Assembly: GCF_001618145.1 (NCBI RefSeq)
Contig: NZ_LQNF01000017.1
Location: forward strand, 1-64,000
Length of the DNA stretch: 64,000 nucleotides
Direction: 5' to 3'
From: Oceanobacillus damuensis
GTDB lineage: Bacteria > Bacillota > Bacilli > Bacillales > Amphibacillaceae
In this document: positions 36,857 to 46,688 of the stretch, piece after piece
Layout of the letters: the number at the start of each line of letters is the position of its first letter
Position numbering within the stretch: position 1 is the first letter of the stretch
The notes under the pieces: model-generated
The model's input: only the letters and a program-made list of their open reading frames with translations
Told to the model about the DNA's origin: nothing
Databases searched by the model: none
Program-made: the position numbers and the translations under genes

Positions 36857-38905
36857 TTGAAACGAGTACTTATTGTCGGTGCGGGCAAGGGAGGGAGTGC
36901 TGTCTTCCATCTCCTGCAAGAAACAGAGCGCATGCAAATTGCTGCTGTCGTGGACATAAATCAACATGCCAAAGGATTGAAACTTGCTTCACAGGCAAAT
37001 ATACCAATAGGTTCTGACTGGGAAACATGGATAGACAGAAAAATCGATATCGTGATTGAAGCGACAGGAGACGAGCGTGTTTTGGAGGATATTATAGAGA
37101 AACGCCCCAGAAAAACGGTAGTTATACCTGGTGCTGTTGCTTATATCATCTCTGAACTACTCTATGAAAAGAACTCTCTTCTCGATCGGCTCAAATACCA
37201 GTCGAGGAGTCAGGAACTGATATTAGATCACATTCATGATGGCATGATAGTTATTGACAGAGATGAAACAATCAACTTTATCAACAAAAGTGCAGCAAAA
37301 ATACTTCATAAAAAAAGAGAACAATTTCAGGGTAAACACATAAAGGAGCTCGTCGATAGCACAAGACTTCCGCATGTCCTGAAGACACAAAGAAAAGAAG
37401 TAAATCAAAAGCTTATCTTTGAGAATGGCAAAAAGGTTATTTCGACAAGAATACCAATCATTAATGAAGTCGGTGAACTGATTGGCGCGTTTGCAGTGTT
37501 CAAAGACATTACAGAAGTCATGAAGCTTGCTGAAGAAAATACGGATCTCAATGAAATAAAAACAATGCTGGAAGCGATCATAAAGTCTTCTGATGATGCA
37601 ATCAGCGTTGTTGATGAAAATGGGAACGGACTAATCATCAATCCTGCATATACCCGTGTCACAGGTCTCCATGAAGAGGATGTTATTGGCCTCCCTGCAA
37701 CTGTAGATATTTCCGAAGGGGAAAGCATGCATATGAAAGTACTCCAAACGAGAAGGGCAGTACGTGGAGCACGCATGAAAGTGGGACCTGCCAAAAAAGA
37801 AGTGATCGTTAATGTGGCCCCAATCATCGTTAACGGAATTATCAAGGGAAGTGTCGGAGTACTGCACGATGTTACCGAAATCCAATCACTCACTAAAGAG
37901 TTAAAAAGAGCCCGGCAAATTATCCGGAATCTGGAGGCCAGATATACTTTCGATGACATTATAGGAAATTCTCCAGAAATGAAGCTGGCGCTGGAACAGG
38001 CTAAAGTTGGAGCAAAAACTCCCGCAACAGTGTTGTTACGAGGAGAGTCGGGCACGGGTAAAGAGTTGTTCGCCCACGCAATACATAATGAGAGTGATAG
38101 AAAACACAATAAGTTTATTAGAGTAAATTGTGCTGCCATTGCAGAATCCCTTCTGGAAAGTGAACTTTTCGGTTATGAAGACGGAGCTTTCACTGGTGCA
38201 AAACGGGGAGGGAAAAAAGGTTTATTTGAAGAAGCAAACCATGGGAGCATCTTTCTTGACGAAATTAGCGAACTATCGATAAATATGCAAGCAAAATTAC
38301 TTCGGGTTTTGCAGGAGCATGAGATTGTCAGGGTTGGCGGATCCGAGCCAATATCCATAGACGTACGTATCATTACCGCAACAAATGTCAACCTCGAAAA
38401 AGCGATTATGAACAACACGTTTAGAGAGGATTTATATTACCGTTTGAACAAAATGCCTATATTTATTCCATCGGTCAAAGAGAGATTGAGTGACTTACCA
38501 GAATTGATTCACCATATTATTCATAAAATCAACGAATCTTATGGCAGGCATGTCCGAACCATTTCAGAAGAGGCATTAACAGAATTAAAAGGCTATACTT
38601 GGCCAGGTAATGTTCGCGAATTGGAAAATGTAATCGGTCGTGCAATGATATACATGGATATGAATGAAGAAGTCATCAAAAAGGAATACTTACCAGAGTT
38701 ACGGGGAACTCCCAAAAAGGAAAACCAAACATCTTACATGGTTTCAGAGCAAAAAACACTTCAGCATGCGGTGGAATCGTTTGAAAAGGATTATATTTAC
38801 CAAATATATAAAGAAAAAGATTTTAATAAAACGAAAACCGCCAAAGCATTAGGTATTTCCATTCGAAATTTATATTATAAGATGACAAAATATAATCTCG
38901 AATAA
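36857..38905 (+). CDS. bkdR: Sigma-54-dependent activator BkdR
   Basis: BkdR is the enhancer-binding protein that activates the branched-chain keto-acid operon with sigma-54. The 682-residue protein starts with a Rossmann-like segment ([19 protein letters not shown]). Two PAS domains follow (about 110-230 and 235-345), then the AAA+ domain with Walker A GESGTGKE (about residue 396), the sigma-54 contact loop GAFTGA (about 446), GSIFLDEI and RVGGSEPI. A Fis-type helix-turn-helix ([17 protein letters not shown]) ends it. TTG 36857 has AAGGTGGTG upstream. The ligand of the N-terminal domains is not visible from sequence. Confidence 0.93.
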   Translation: MKRVLIVGAGKGGSAVFHLLQETERMQIAAVVDINQHAKGLKLASQANIPIGSDWETWIDRKIDIVIEATGDERVLEDIIEKRPRKTVVIPGAVAYIISELLYEKNSLLDRLKYQSRSQELILDHIHDGMIVIDRDETINFINKSAAKILHKKREQFQGKHIKELVDSTRLPHVLKTQRKEVNQKLIFENGKKVISTRIPIINEVGELIGAFAVFKDITEVMKLAEENTDLNEIKTMLEAIIKSSDDAISVVDENGNGLIINPAYTRVTGLHEEDVIGLPATVDISEGESMHMKVLQTRRAVRGARMKVGPAKKEVIVNVAPIIVNGIIKGSVGVLHDVTEIQSLTKELKRARQIIRNLEARYTFDDIIGNSPEMKLALEQAKVGAKTPATVLLRGESGTGKELFAHAIHNESDRKHNKFIRVNCAAIAESLLESELFGYEDGAFTGAKRGGKKGLFEEANHGSIFLDEISELSINMQAKLLRVLQEHEIVRVGGSEPISIDVRIITATNVNLEKAIMNNTFREDLYYRLNKMPIFIPSVKERLSDLPELIHHIIHKINESYGRHVRTISEEALTELKGYTWPGNVRELENVIGRAMIYMDMNEEVIKKEYLPELRGTPKKENQTSYMVSEQKTLQHAVESFEKDYIYQIYKEKDFNKTKTAKALGISIRNLYYKMTKYNLE

Positions 38906-38907
38906 TC

Positions 38908-38947
38908 TTGCATGCAAATAATTGCATATATGCATTTTATTGCATAC
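38908..38947. promoter_or_regulatory. Candidate BkdR upstream activator sites
   Basis: The stretch holds the palindrome TTGCATGCAA, then ATTGCATATATGCAT and ATTGCATA, all variants of a TGCAT core. It lies about 40-80 bases upstream of the -24 element, a common distance for sigma-54 enhancer sites. It shares GCATGCAAATA with the bkdR leader. Binding by BkdR is an inference. Confidence 0.5.
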
Positions 38948-38987
38948 CGTCTTTCCTGTTAAACCAGCAATTGGACTCAAAAAGATA

Positions 38988-39005
38988 TTGGCATGGGTTT
39001 TGCTA
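38988..39005 (+). promoter_or_regulatory. Sigma-54 (-24/-12) promoter of the bkd operon
   Basis: TTGGCATGGGTTTTGCTA matches the sigma-54 consensus (TGGCAC-N5-TTGCW), with the invariant GG and GC separated by ten bases. It lies about 84 bases before the bcd ribosome site and directly downstream of bkdR, as in B. subtilis. Confidence 0.88.
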
Positions 39006-39088
39006 TATAATTGTGGGGATTTTAACATTCACTCATCACAGAAGAATGCTTTACCAATGTACCATAGATAGATTAGGAGGAGTTCACA

Positions 39089-40181
39089 TGGAAATCTTTA
39101 CTTATCTGGAAAATATGATTACGAGCAATTGGTTTTTTGTCAGGACAAAAACTCAGGATTAAAGGCCATCATCGCAATACATGATACGACACTTGGACCT
39201 GCGCTTGGTGGGACAAGAATGTGGACGTATGATTCTGAAGAGGACGCGATTGTCGATGCACTTCGTTTAGCAAAAGGGATGACTTACAAAAATGCTGCTG
39301 CAGGGTTAAATTTAGGTGGCGGTAAAACTGTAATCATTGGAGACCCGAGAAAAGATAAAAACCCGGAAATGTTCCGTTCATTTGGCAGATATATACAAGG
39401 GTTAAACGGAAGATACATCACCGCTGAAGACGTCGGGACAACTGTCCAGGATATGGACACCATCCATTTGGAAACCGAATTTGTCGCAGGAACATCATCT
39501 TATAACGGGGCATCCGGAAATCCTTCTCCAGTAACTGCCTACGGTGTATACAAAGGGATGAAGGCATCCGTAAAAGAAGCATTCGGCACAGATTCACTGG
39601 AAGGGAAAATCGTTGCAGTTCAAGGGGTCGGAAATGTCGCCTTCGCCCTATGTGAATTTCTCCATAAAGAAGGAGCACAATTAGTAGTTACCGACATTAA
39701 TAAAGATGCGGTTAAACGGGCCGTGGATGCATTTGGAGCAAAAGCCGTCAATCCGGATGATATCTATGATGTGGAATGTGATGTGTACGCTCCTTGTGCA
39801 TTGGGAGCGACCATAAATGATGATACCATTCCGAAATTAAAAGCAAAGGTGATTGCAGGTTCGGCAAATAATCAGCTGAAGTCCACTTCTCATGGGGATA
39901 TCATCCATGAAAGCGGAATAGTGTATGCACCAGATTATGTTATTAATTCAGGTGGAGTAATCAATGTTGCGGATGAACTTACCGGTTATAATGCGGAAAG
40001 GGCAATGAAGAAGGTTGAAACAATTTATGACAGCCTTGAAAGAGTATTCGAAATATCCAAGCGTGACAATATTCCGACTTACGTTGCAGCCGACCGTATG
40101 GCGGAAGAGAGAATTCAATCGGTACGTAATTCAAGAAGCCAATTCTTGCTTAATGAACGACATATTTTGAGCAGAAAATGA
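39089..40181 (+). pseudogene. bcd: Leucine/branched-chain amino acid dehydrogenase, frameshifted
   Basis: Bcd oxidatively deaminates leucine, valine and isoleucine to keto acids. The start with GGAGGAG is ATG 39089 (MEIFTYLEN). After codon 8 the frame breaks: one A appears missing from the A run at 39110-39113. Restoring it gives [39 protein letters not shown], the conserved N-terminus. The rest (GGGKTVI with the catalytic Lys, [17 protein letters not shown] nucleotide fold) is intact to 40181. The broken frame may be a real mutation or a base-calling error. TTG 39129 could restart a 350-residue form but has no ribosome site. Confidence 0.82.
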
Positions 40182-40211
40182 TCTAAAATTACTTGTTCGG
40201 AGGTTAGTGGG

Positions 40212-41300
40212 TTGCAGTCAGACTTTAGAACTTTAATTATCAATCCCGGAGCCGAATCAACGCAAATTGGGATGTTTGACGATGTAAGATGCATTTTTCA
40301 GAAGGAAATATTTCATCCAGCGGAAGAATTGGAAAAGTATAACCGAATTGCGGATCAATTTCAATTTCGTAAAGATCAAATACTTGAACTTTTGGAATAC
40401 GAAGGGATCAACATTTCAAGATTGAACGCTGTATGTGGTAAAGGTGGCTTGCTTCTCCCAATCGAAGGTGGAACCTATAAGGTCAATCAATCCATGCTCT
40501 ATGATTTGAAAACTGAACAATATGGGAAGCACGCCTCAAACCTTGGAGGAATTATCGCACATGCAATAGCATCGGGTCTTAATATAGACGCTTTTATCGT
40601 CGATCCGGTTGTAGTAGATGAGCTCGAAAATATAGCAAGATACTCAGGTATTCCTGAACTCCCCAGGAAAAGTATCTTTCACGCCTTAAACCATAAGGCT
40701 GCAGCAAGAAAAGCGGCAGCCCGCCTGAATTCTTCCTATGAAGAAATTAATCTGATCGTTATCCATGTAGGAAAAGGGATTACAATAGGTGCACATCAGA
40801 AAGGAAAAGTCATTGATGTCAACAATGGTCTTGATGGTGATGGACCATTTACGATGGAGCGTTCCGGAAGCGTGCCGATTGGCGATTTACTGAATCTTTG
40901 TTTTTCGGAAGAATATTCTTACGAGGATTTGTTCAAAAAGGTAGTAGGTAATGGTGGAGCGATGGCCTATCTAGGATCAAAAGATATCGACGAAATAGAG
41001 AGCAGAATCAGATCAGGGGATAGGCAAGCAGAAAACGTATACGAAGCAATGGCCTATCAAATTTCCAAGGAGATTGGCGCCATGAGTACAGTGCTATTCG
41101 GTGACGTCGACGGCATTGTCTTTACAGGGTACCTGGATGAGAAAAATCTGCTCACGGAAATGATTATGAAAAGAATAAACTGGATAGCAGATATAATGAT
41201 TTATCCCGGAGATGATGAGTTACAAGCTCTAAATGAAGGGGTTTTACGAGTACTGAAAAATGAAGAGGATTATAAATCCTATCCTGTTAATGAGGAGTGA
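40212..41300 (+). CDS. buk: Butyrate/branched-chain fatty acid kinase
   Basis: Buk converts butyryl- or branched-acyl phosphate and ADP to the acid and ATP (reversible), an acetokinase-family enzyme. The 362-residue protein has LIINPGAESTQIGMF at the N-terminus, NLIVIHVGKGITIGAHQKGKVIDVNNGLDGDGPFTMERSG in pieces, and GDVDGIVFTGYL near the end. It starts at TTG 40212 behind CGGAGGTTAGTGG. The usual partner ptb (phosphotransbutyrylase) is absent from this operon. Five bases separate its stop from lpdV. Confidence 0.93.
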   Translation: MQSDFRTLIINPGAESTQIGMFDDVRCIFQKEIFHPAEELEKYNRIADQFQFRKDQILELLEYEGINISRLNAVCGKGGLLLPIEGGTYKVNQSMLYDLKTEQYGKHASNLGGIIAHAIASGLNIDAFIVDPVVVDELENIARYSGIPELPRKSIFHALNHKAAARKAAARLNSSYEEINLIVIHVGKGITIGAHQKGKVIDVNNGLDGDGPFTMERSGSVPIGDLLNLCFSEEYSYEDLFKKVVGNGGAMAYLGSKDIDEIESRIRSGDRQAENVYEAMAYQISKEIGAMSTVLFGDVDGIVFTGYLDEKNLLTEMIMKRINWIADIMIYPGDDELQALNEGVLRVLKNEEDYKSYPVNEE

Positions 41301-41304
41301 AAAT

Positions 41305-42726
41305 ATGTCCAAAGAATATGATCTGGTAATATTGGGCGGAGGTACCGGAGGATATGTCGCAGCTATCAGAGCCTCACAGCTCGGAATGAAAGTGGCAATC
41401 GTAGAAAAAGGTGAGCTTGGAGGAACATGTCTTCATCGTGGCTGTATACCTTCAAAAGCTTTACTCCGAAGTGCAGAGGTGTATAGGCAAACATTGAATG
41501 CAACAGATTTCGGCATTGAAACAAGTAATACATTATTGGATTTCACGAAAGTGCAGGAAAGAAAACAGCGTATTGTCCATACATTACATCAAGGTGTAGA
41601 AGGATTAATGAAAAAAGAAAAAATCGAGATTTTCCAAGGATATGGTCGTATTCTCGGACCAAGTATTTTTTCTCCAATGCCTGGCACCATATCGGTTGAA
41701 TATGAGAATGGCAAGGAAAACACAATGATCGTTCCAAAAAATGTCTTAATAGCAACCGGTTCCCGCCCAAAATCACTTCCTGGTCTTGACATTGATGGTG
41801 AATATGTAATGAGCTCTGATGAAGCATTGCAAATGAAGGAATTACCCCAATCCATTTTAATCATAGGTGGCGGAGTGATAGGAATCGAATGGGCTTCTAT
41901 GTTGGCAGACTTTGGAGTAGATGTGACTGTACTGGAGTATTTCAATCAGATATTGCCGACAGAAGATAAAGACATAGCAAAAGAGATGGAACGTTTACTT
42001 AAGAAAAAAGGGATCACGTTTGTTAAAGGTGCTAAAGTGCTGCCTGAGACAGTAAAGAAAGAATCTGGTGTGGCCATAGAAGCAGAAATTGATGAAGAAA
42101 AGCGTACATTCAAAGCAGAAAAGATGCTCGTATCGGTTGGCAGGGATGCAAATACAGCAAATATCGGCATCGAGAATACCGATATCATTCTAAAGAACGG
42201 TTCAATTGAAACCAATAGCAATTATCAAACGAAGGAATCACATATTTATGCGATTGGCGACGTGATTGGCGGAATGCAGCTTGCCCATGTAGCCTCCCAT
42301 GAAGGGATTACAGCTGTAGAGCATATGGCTGACCAGAAACCGCCAAAAATAAACTATGATAATATTCCGACCTGCATCTACTCCAATCCGGAAGCTGCTA
42401 GTGTCGGCCTGAGTGAGGATGCAGCTAAAGAAAAAGGCTATCAAATCAAAACAGGAAAATTTTCTTTCAAAGCTATCGGGAAAGCTCTAGTATACGGAGA
42501 ATCCGACGGTTTCGTCAAAATTGTTGCCGATAATAATACAGATGACTTATTGGGCATCCATATACTTGGCCCACACGCAACAGATATGATTTCAGAAGCT
42601 GGTCTTGCAAAAGTGCTTGATGCGACACCTTGGGAAATCACCCAATCCATCCATCCGCACCCAACGCTGACTGAAATTATAGGTGAGGCAGCTTTGGCAG
42701 TGGAAGGTAAACAAATCCACGGATAA
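41305..42726 (+). CDS. lpdV: Dihydrolipoamide dehydrogenase of BCKDH (E3)
   Basis: LpdV reoxidises the lipoyl arm of the keto-acid dehydrogenase using FAD and NAD. The 473-residue protein has the FAD site VILGGGTGGYVAAIRA, the redox pair GGTCLHRGCIPSK (two Cys), the NAD site ILIIGGGVIGIEWASML, AIGDVIGGMQLAH and the C-terminal catalytic HPHPTLTE (His-Glu). ATG 41305 follows GAGGAGTGAAA. It could also serve the glycine-cleavage H protein, which is an inference. Confidence 0.95.
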   Translation: MSKEYDLVILGGGTGGYVAAIRASQLGMKVAIVEKGELGGTCLHRGCIPSKALLRSAEVYRQTLNATDFGIETSNTLLDFTKVQERKQRIVHTLHQGVEGLMKKEKIEIFQGYGRILGPSIFSPMPGTISVEYENGKENTMIVPKNVLIATGSRPKSLPGLDIDGEYVMSSDEALQMKELPQSILIIGGGVIGIEWASMLADFGVDVTVLEYFNQILPTEDKDIAKEMERLLKKKGITFVKGAKVLPETVKKESGVAIEAEIDEEKRTFKAEKMLVSVGRDANTANIGIENTDIILKNGSIETNSNYQTKESHIYAIGDVIGGMQLAHVASHEGITAVEHMADQKPPKINYDNIPTCIYSNPEAASVGLSEDAAKEKGYQIKTGKFSFKAIGKALVYGESDGFVKIVADNNTDDLLGIHILGPHATDMISEAGLAKVLDATPWEITQSIHPHPTLTEIIGEAALAVEGKQIHG

Positions 42727-42742
42727 ATAGGAGGGATATTAT

Positions 42743-43738
42743 ATGTCAACTTTACGACACACAGATTTAGGCTTATCGGACCAACAGGTTTTGGAAATGT
42801 TTAAAACAATGTTCCTGGCAAGAAAACTTGATGAAAGAATGTGGCTTTTGAATCGGTCCGGTAAAATTCCGTTCGTCATTTCATGTCAGGGTCAGGAAGC
42901 TGCCCAGATAGGAGCAGCTTTTGCGCTCCATAGAGATAAAGATTATGCAGCTCCCTATTACAGGGATATGGGTGTTGTGCTCGCTTTTGGGATGACGGCA
43001 AAAGAACTGATGCTTTCAGCTTTCGCAAAAGCAGAGGACCCTAATTCGGGTGGAAGGCAAATGCCCGGTCATTTTGGACAAAAGAAAAATAGGATTTTAA
43101 GTGGCTCATCACCAGTTACAACCCAGGTACCACATGCAGTAGGTGTGGCACTGGCAGCTAAAATGGAAAAAAAGGATTTTGTTTCTTTCGTCACATTAGG
43201 TGAAGGCTCTTCAAATCAGGGAGATTTTCATGAAGGGCTCAATTTCGCAGGTGTCCACAAATTGCCAGTAATAACAATGGTGGAAAACAATAAATATGCC
43301 ATCTCCGTTCCTTATGAAAGACAGGTGGCCAGCAAGAACGTGGCAGACAGGGCACAGGGGTACGGTATGCCTGGAATTACGGTCGATGGAAATGACCCAT
43401 TAGCGGTTTATAAGGCTGTGAAAGAAGCTAGGAATCGTGCTGTTGCAGGAGAGGGTCCGTCCTTAATAGAGGCGATCACCTATCGACTCACCGCTCATTC
43501 CAGTGACGATGATGATCGGACTTACCGTGAGAAAGGCGAAGTGGAGGAAGCCCGAAAAAACGACTCCATCATTACATTTTCCACTTATTTAAAGGAAGCA
43601 GGCATTCTAACAGATGAAAAGGAACAGGAAATGAACGAAGAAATCAAGAAAATCGTAAACGAAGCAACTGACTTCGCCGAAAACGCGGCATATGCGGAAC
43701 CAGAACAGGCGCTTAAATACGTTTATGAAGAGCAATAG
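42743..43738 (+). CDS. bkdAA: Branched-chain 2-oxoacid dehydrogenase E1 alpha
   Basis: This is the thiamine-diphosphate-binding alpha subunit that decarboxylates branched 2-oxo acids. The 331-residue protein has the ThDP motif LGEGSSNQGDFHEGLNFAGVHKLPVITMVENN (GDG-like to NN), RDMGVVLAFG, GRQMPGHFG and the phosphorylation-loop-like RLTAHSSDDDDRTYR. AGGAGGGATAT precedes the ATG. It lies in the order lpdV-bkdAA-bkdAB-bkdB, as in B. subtilis. Confidence 0.95.
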   Translation: MSTLRHTDLGLSDQQVLEMFKTMFLARKLDERMWLLNRSGKIPFVISCQGQEAAQIGAAFALHRDKDYAAPYYRDMGVVLAFGMTAKELMLSAFAKAEDPNSGGRQMPGHFGQKKNRILSGSSPVTTQVPHAVGVALAAKMEKKDFVSFVTLGEGSSNQGDFHEGLNFAGVHKLPVITMVENNKYAISVPYERQVASKNVADRAQGYGMPGITVDGNDPLAVYKAVKEARNRAVAGEGPSLIEAITYRLTAHSSDDDDRTYREKGEVEEARKNDSIITFSTYLKEAGILTDEKEQEMNEEIKKIVNEATDFAENAAYAEPEQALKYVYEEQ

Positions 43739-43752
43739 GGAGGGGGATATTC

Positions 43753-44736
43753 ATGCCAATAATGTCATATATACAAGCGATAACAACTGCACTTAGAGAA
43801 GAAATGCGACGCGATGGCAACGTGTTTGTTTTAGGGGAAGACGTGGGAAAGAAAGGTGGCGTTTTCAGAGCTACCGACGGTTTGTATGAAGAATTTGGAG
43901 AGGAACGTGTACTGGACACCCCCCTTGCCGAGTCTGCCATAGCCGGAGTCGGTATTGGTGCTGCCATGTATGGTATGCGACCTGTCGCTGAGATGCAGTT
44001 TGCCGATTTTATTATGCCGGCAGTCAACCAGATTATTTCAGAAGCCGCGAAGATGAGATATCGCTCCAATAATGACTGGAGTGCACCAATAACCATTCGT
44101 GCTCCATATGGCGGAGGAGTACATGGCGCGCTGTATCATTCACAGTCCGTAGAAGCAATATTTGCAAATCAGCCCGGACTGAAAATAGTCATGCCTTCCA
44201 CACCATATGATGCAAAGGGATTGCTTAAAGCTGCCATTCGCGATAATGACCCGGTTCTCTTTTTTGAACATAAACGCGCCTACCGTTTGCTGAAAGGCGA
44301 CGTGCCTTCGGAGGACTATGTTCTGCCGATTGGTAAATCGGATGTTAAACGAGAGGGAGAAGATATTACAGTCATCACGTATGGTTTATGTGTTCATTTT
44401 GCATTGCAGGCTGCGGAAAAACTTGCAGAAGATGGAATAGATGCACATATTCTTGACTTACGGACGGTTTACCCGCTTGATCAGGAATCCATCATCGAAG
44501 CTGCCAGGAAAACTGGAAAAGTACTGCTTATTACAGAGGATAATAAAGAAGGCAGTATCATCGGTGAAGTTGCAGCAATCATAGCTGAACACTGTCTTTT
44601 TGATCTGGATGCTCCGATCCAGAGGCTTGCCGGACCTGATGTTCCATCGATGCCTTATGCACCGCCAATGGAGAAATTTTTCATGATGAATCCGGACAAA
44701 GTAGAAAAAGCAATGCGGGATTTAGCGGAATATTAA
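43753..44736 (+). CDS. bkdAB: Branched-chain 2-oxoacid dehydrogenase E1 beta
   Basis: This is the beta subunit of the E1 heterotetramer, completing the ThDP site and the contact with E2. The 327-residue protein has VFVLGEDVGKKGGVFRAT, DTPLAESAIAGVGIGAAM, MQFADFIMPAVNQI, RAPYGGGVHGALYHSQ and the C-terminal transketolase domain with ILDLRTVYPLD. GGGAGGGGGATATTC precedes the ATG. Confidence 0.95.
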   Translation: MPIMSYIQAITTALREEMRRDGNVFVLGEDVGKKGGVFRATDGLYEEFGEERVLDTPLAESAIAGVGIGAAMYGMRPVAEMQFADFIMPAVNQIISEAAKMRYRSNNDWSAPITIRAPYGGGVHGALYHSQSVEAIFANQPGLKIVMPSTPYDAKGLLKAAIRDNDPVLFFEHKRAYRLLKGDVPSEDYVLPIGKSDVKREGEDITVITYGLCVHFALQAAEKLAEDGIDAHILDLRTVYPLDQESIIEAARKTGKVLLITEDNKEGSIIGEVAAIIAEHCLFDLDAPIQRLAGPDVPSMPYAPPMEKFFMMNPDKVEKAMRDLAEY

Positions 44737-44760
44737 CAAATGGATAAGGAGGTAATGGAA

Positions 44761-46032
44761 ATGCCTACTCAAAAAATTACGATGCCACAGCTGGGGGAGA
44801 GTGTGACAGAAGGGACCATAAGTACCTGGCTCGTTAACGTCGGAGATAAGGTCAATAAATATGATCCAATTGCAGAGGTAATGACAGATAAAGTGAATGC
44901 AGAGGTACCGTCCTCATTTACTGGTGTGATTAAAGAACTAACAGCAGAAGAAGGGGAAACCGTTGCGGTGGGTGACTTGATTTGCTATATCGCGACTGAA
45001 AACGCCGAAAGTGAAGAATCCAATACAGAAATCCAACGTGCTGCATCTGAAGATAAAAATAATTCCGCTGTAAAAGGGAATTCTGATAAAAGTGAATCAA
45101 TGAAGAAGAGGTATTCTCCTGCAGTGCTTCGTCTTTCCCAGGAAAATAATATAGATTTAAATGAAGTGACCGGTTCTGGCCGGGGAGGCAGAATTACGAG
45201 GAAGGATCTTGAAAAAATTATTGCATCTGGTGAGATGCCAAAAGCGGCCACCTTCCAAGAAGCAAACAACCACGCTGCGTCCGGTGTATCCATCGAACAG
45301 ACGGCGGAATCTTCCCATCCAGAAACCCAAACAGGTGATATTGAAATTCCTGTGAAGGGTGTAAGAAAAGTTATTGCGCAAAATATGGTTAAGTCAACAC
45401 AGGAGATTCCACATGCCTGGATGACAGTAGAAGTTGATGTGACAGATCTTGTAAGTTATCGAAACAGGATAAAGAATCACTTCAAAGAAACGGAAGGTTT
45501 CGGTCTTACATTTTTTTCCTTTTTTATAAAGGCAGTGTCTCAAGCTTTGAAAGAATATCCTCAGCTGAACAGTATGTGGGCAGGAGATAAAATTATCCAG
45601 AAGAAAGATATCAATTTATCCATTGCTGTTGCGAAGGAAAACGAGCTGTTTGTTCCTGTTATTAAAAATGCAGATGAAAAAACAATAAAGGCGATTGCAC
45701 GCGATATCTATAATCTAGCTAAGAAAGCTCGCAGTGGCCAATTGACTTCCGAAGATATGCAGGGTGGAACATTTACCGTAAATAACACCGGGTCTTTCGG
45801 TTCCATATCATCCATGGGTGTCATCAATCATCCCCAGGCAGCAATCCTTCAGGTCGAATCGATTGTTAAACGACCAGTCATTATTAATGACATGTTCGCT
45901 GCACGGGATATAGTGAATCTATCATTGTCACTGGATCACCGCATACTGGACGGGTTAATTTGCGGGAGATTTCTTTCCCTCGTGAAGGAAATTCTGGAGA
46001 GCATGAATGAGGAAACAATCCAATTGTACTAA
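44761..46032 (+). CDS. bkdB: Branched-chain 2-oxoacid dehydrogenase E2
   Basis: This is the 423-residue dihydrolipoyl acyltransferase core. It has one lipoyl domain (lipoyl lysine K44 in VMTDKVNAEVPS), a charged linker, a peripheral-subunit-binding domain (about 112-150, SPAVLRLSQENNIDLNEVTGSG) and the catalytic domain with LSLDHRILDG (active His). It transfers the acyl group to CoA. ATG 44761 has AAGGAGGTAATGG upstream; an in-frame ATG at 44740 is less well placed. I see no strong terminator before brxB. Confidence 0.95.
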   Translation: MPTQKITMPQLGESVTEGTISTWLVNVGDKVNKYDPIAEVMTDKVNAEVPSSFTGVIKELTAEEGETVAVGDLICYIATENAESEESNTEIQRAASEDKNNSAVKGNSDKSESMKKRYSPAVLRLSQENNIDLNEVTGSGRGGRITRKDLEKIIASGEMPKAATFQEANNHAASGVSIEQTAESSHPETQTGDIEIPVKGVRKVIAQNMVKSTQEIPHAWMTVEVDVTDLVSYRNRIKNHFKETEGFGLTFFSFFIKAVSQALKEYPQLNSMWAGDKIIQKKDINLSIAVAKENELFVPVIKNADEKTIKAIARDIYNLAKKARSGQLTSEDMQGGTFTVNNTGSFGSISSMGVINHPQAAILQVESIVKRPVIINDMFAARDIVNLSLSLDHRILDGLICGRFLSLVKEILESMNEETIQLY

Positions 46033-46153
46033 TTTGCTGTTAAAACATTTTCTGTATTGTGTTTACGTTTCAAACATTATAAATTGAAAATTCTCCCCCG
46101 ACTTGGTAAGCTAAGATTAGAAAGATAATATAATGTAAAGGGATGGATACCAT

Positions 46154-46585
46154 ATGGATTTTAATTTGTTCATGCAGGATGTAGTTGACGCTGCACGTAA
46201 AGATATAAAAGAAGCAGGTTACGAGGAGCTTAAAAGTCCTGAAGAAGTGGATGCAGCATTGACACGGGAAGGCACTACTCTCGTCATGGTCAATTCGACT
46301 TGTGGTTGTGCAGGAGGAATCGCACGTCCGGCAGCCGCCAATTCCATTCACTTTGACAAACGCCCTGATCATCTGGTAACTGTTTTTGCTGGTCAGGATA
46401 GTGAAGCAACTGAGAAAGCCCGTGAATATTTTGAAGGATTTCCGCCATCCTCACCTTCTTTTGCACTAATGAAAGACGGAAAAATAGTTACGATGCTTGA
46501 AAGACACGATATTGAAGGCCATAGTGCAATGGAAGTGACAAGTAAGCTGCAGCACGTTTTCGAGGAACATTGCAACGAATTGTAG
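46154..46585 (+). CDS. brxB: Bacilliredoxin BrxB (YqiW)
   Basis: This 143-residue thioredoxin-like protein removes bacillithiol from oxidised proteins. The active site is [15 protein letters not shown] (CGC motif), typical of the BrxA/BrxB (DUF1094) family. [29 protein letters not shown] follows in the C-terminal half. A TATAAT at 46129-46134 suggests its own promoter, though read-through from bkdB is possible. AAAGGGATGGATACC precedes the ATG. Confidence 0.93.
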   Translation: MDFNLFMQDVVDAARKDIKEAGYEELKSPEEVDAALTREGTTLVMVNSTCGCAGGIARPAAANSIHFDKRPDHLVTVFAGQDSEATEKAREYFEGFPPSSPSFALMKDGKIVTMLERHDIEGHSAMEVTSKLQHVFEEHCNEL

Positions 46586-46618
46586 GATTCAAGTACGTTA
46601 GATAGCATAACCATGATT

Positions 46619-46655
46619 TGAGGCTGCCCATTTAAAAATGTCAGCCTCATTTTAT
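46619..46655 (+). terminator. brxB terminator
   Basis: TGAGGCTG pairs with CAGCCTCA around a loop of about 15 bases and is followed by TTTTAT. Confidence 0.78.
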
Positions 46656-46688
46656 ACATATTATAAAATTATACAAGGGGATATAGAA

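Noticed and set aside
37405-38139. A 244-codon open frame antisense to bkdR
   Set aside because: It lies fully inside a well-supported regulator gene, has a Ser/Thr/Pro-skewed composition typical of antisense frames, and has no ribosome site.
38908-39162. An 84-codon frame covering the sigma-54 promoter and the start of bcd
   Set aside because: Its upstream part is regulatory sequence. Only the portion from ATG 39089 is coding, and that frame is broken by the apparent one-base deletion.
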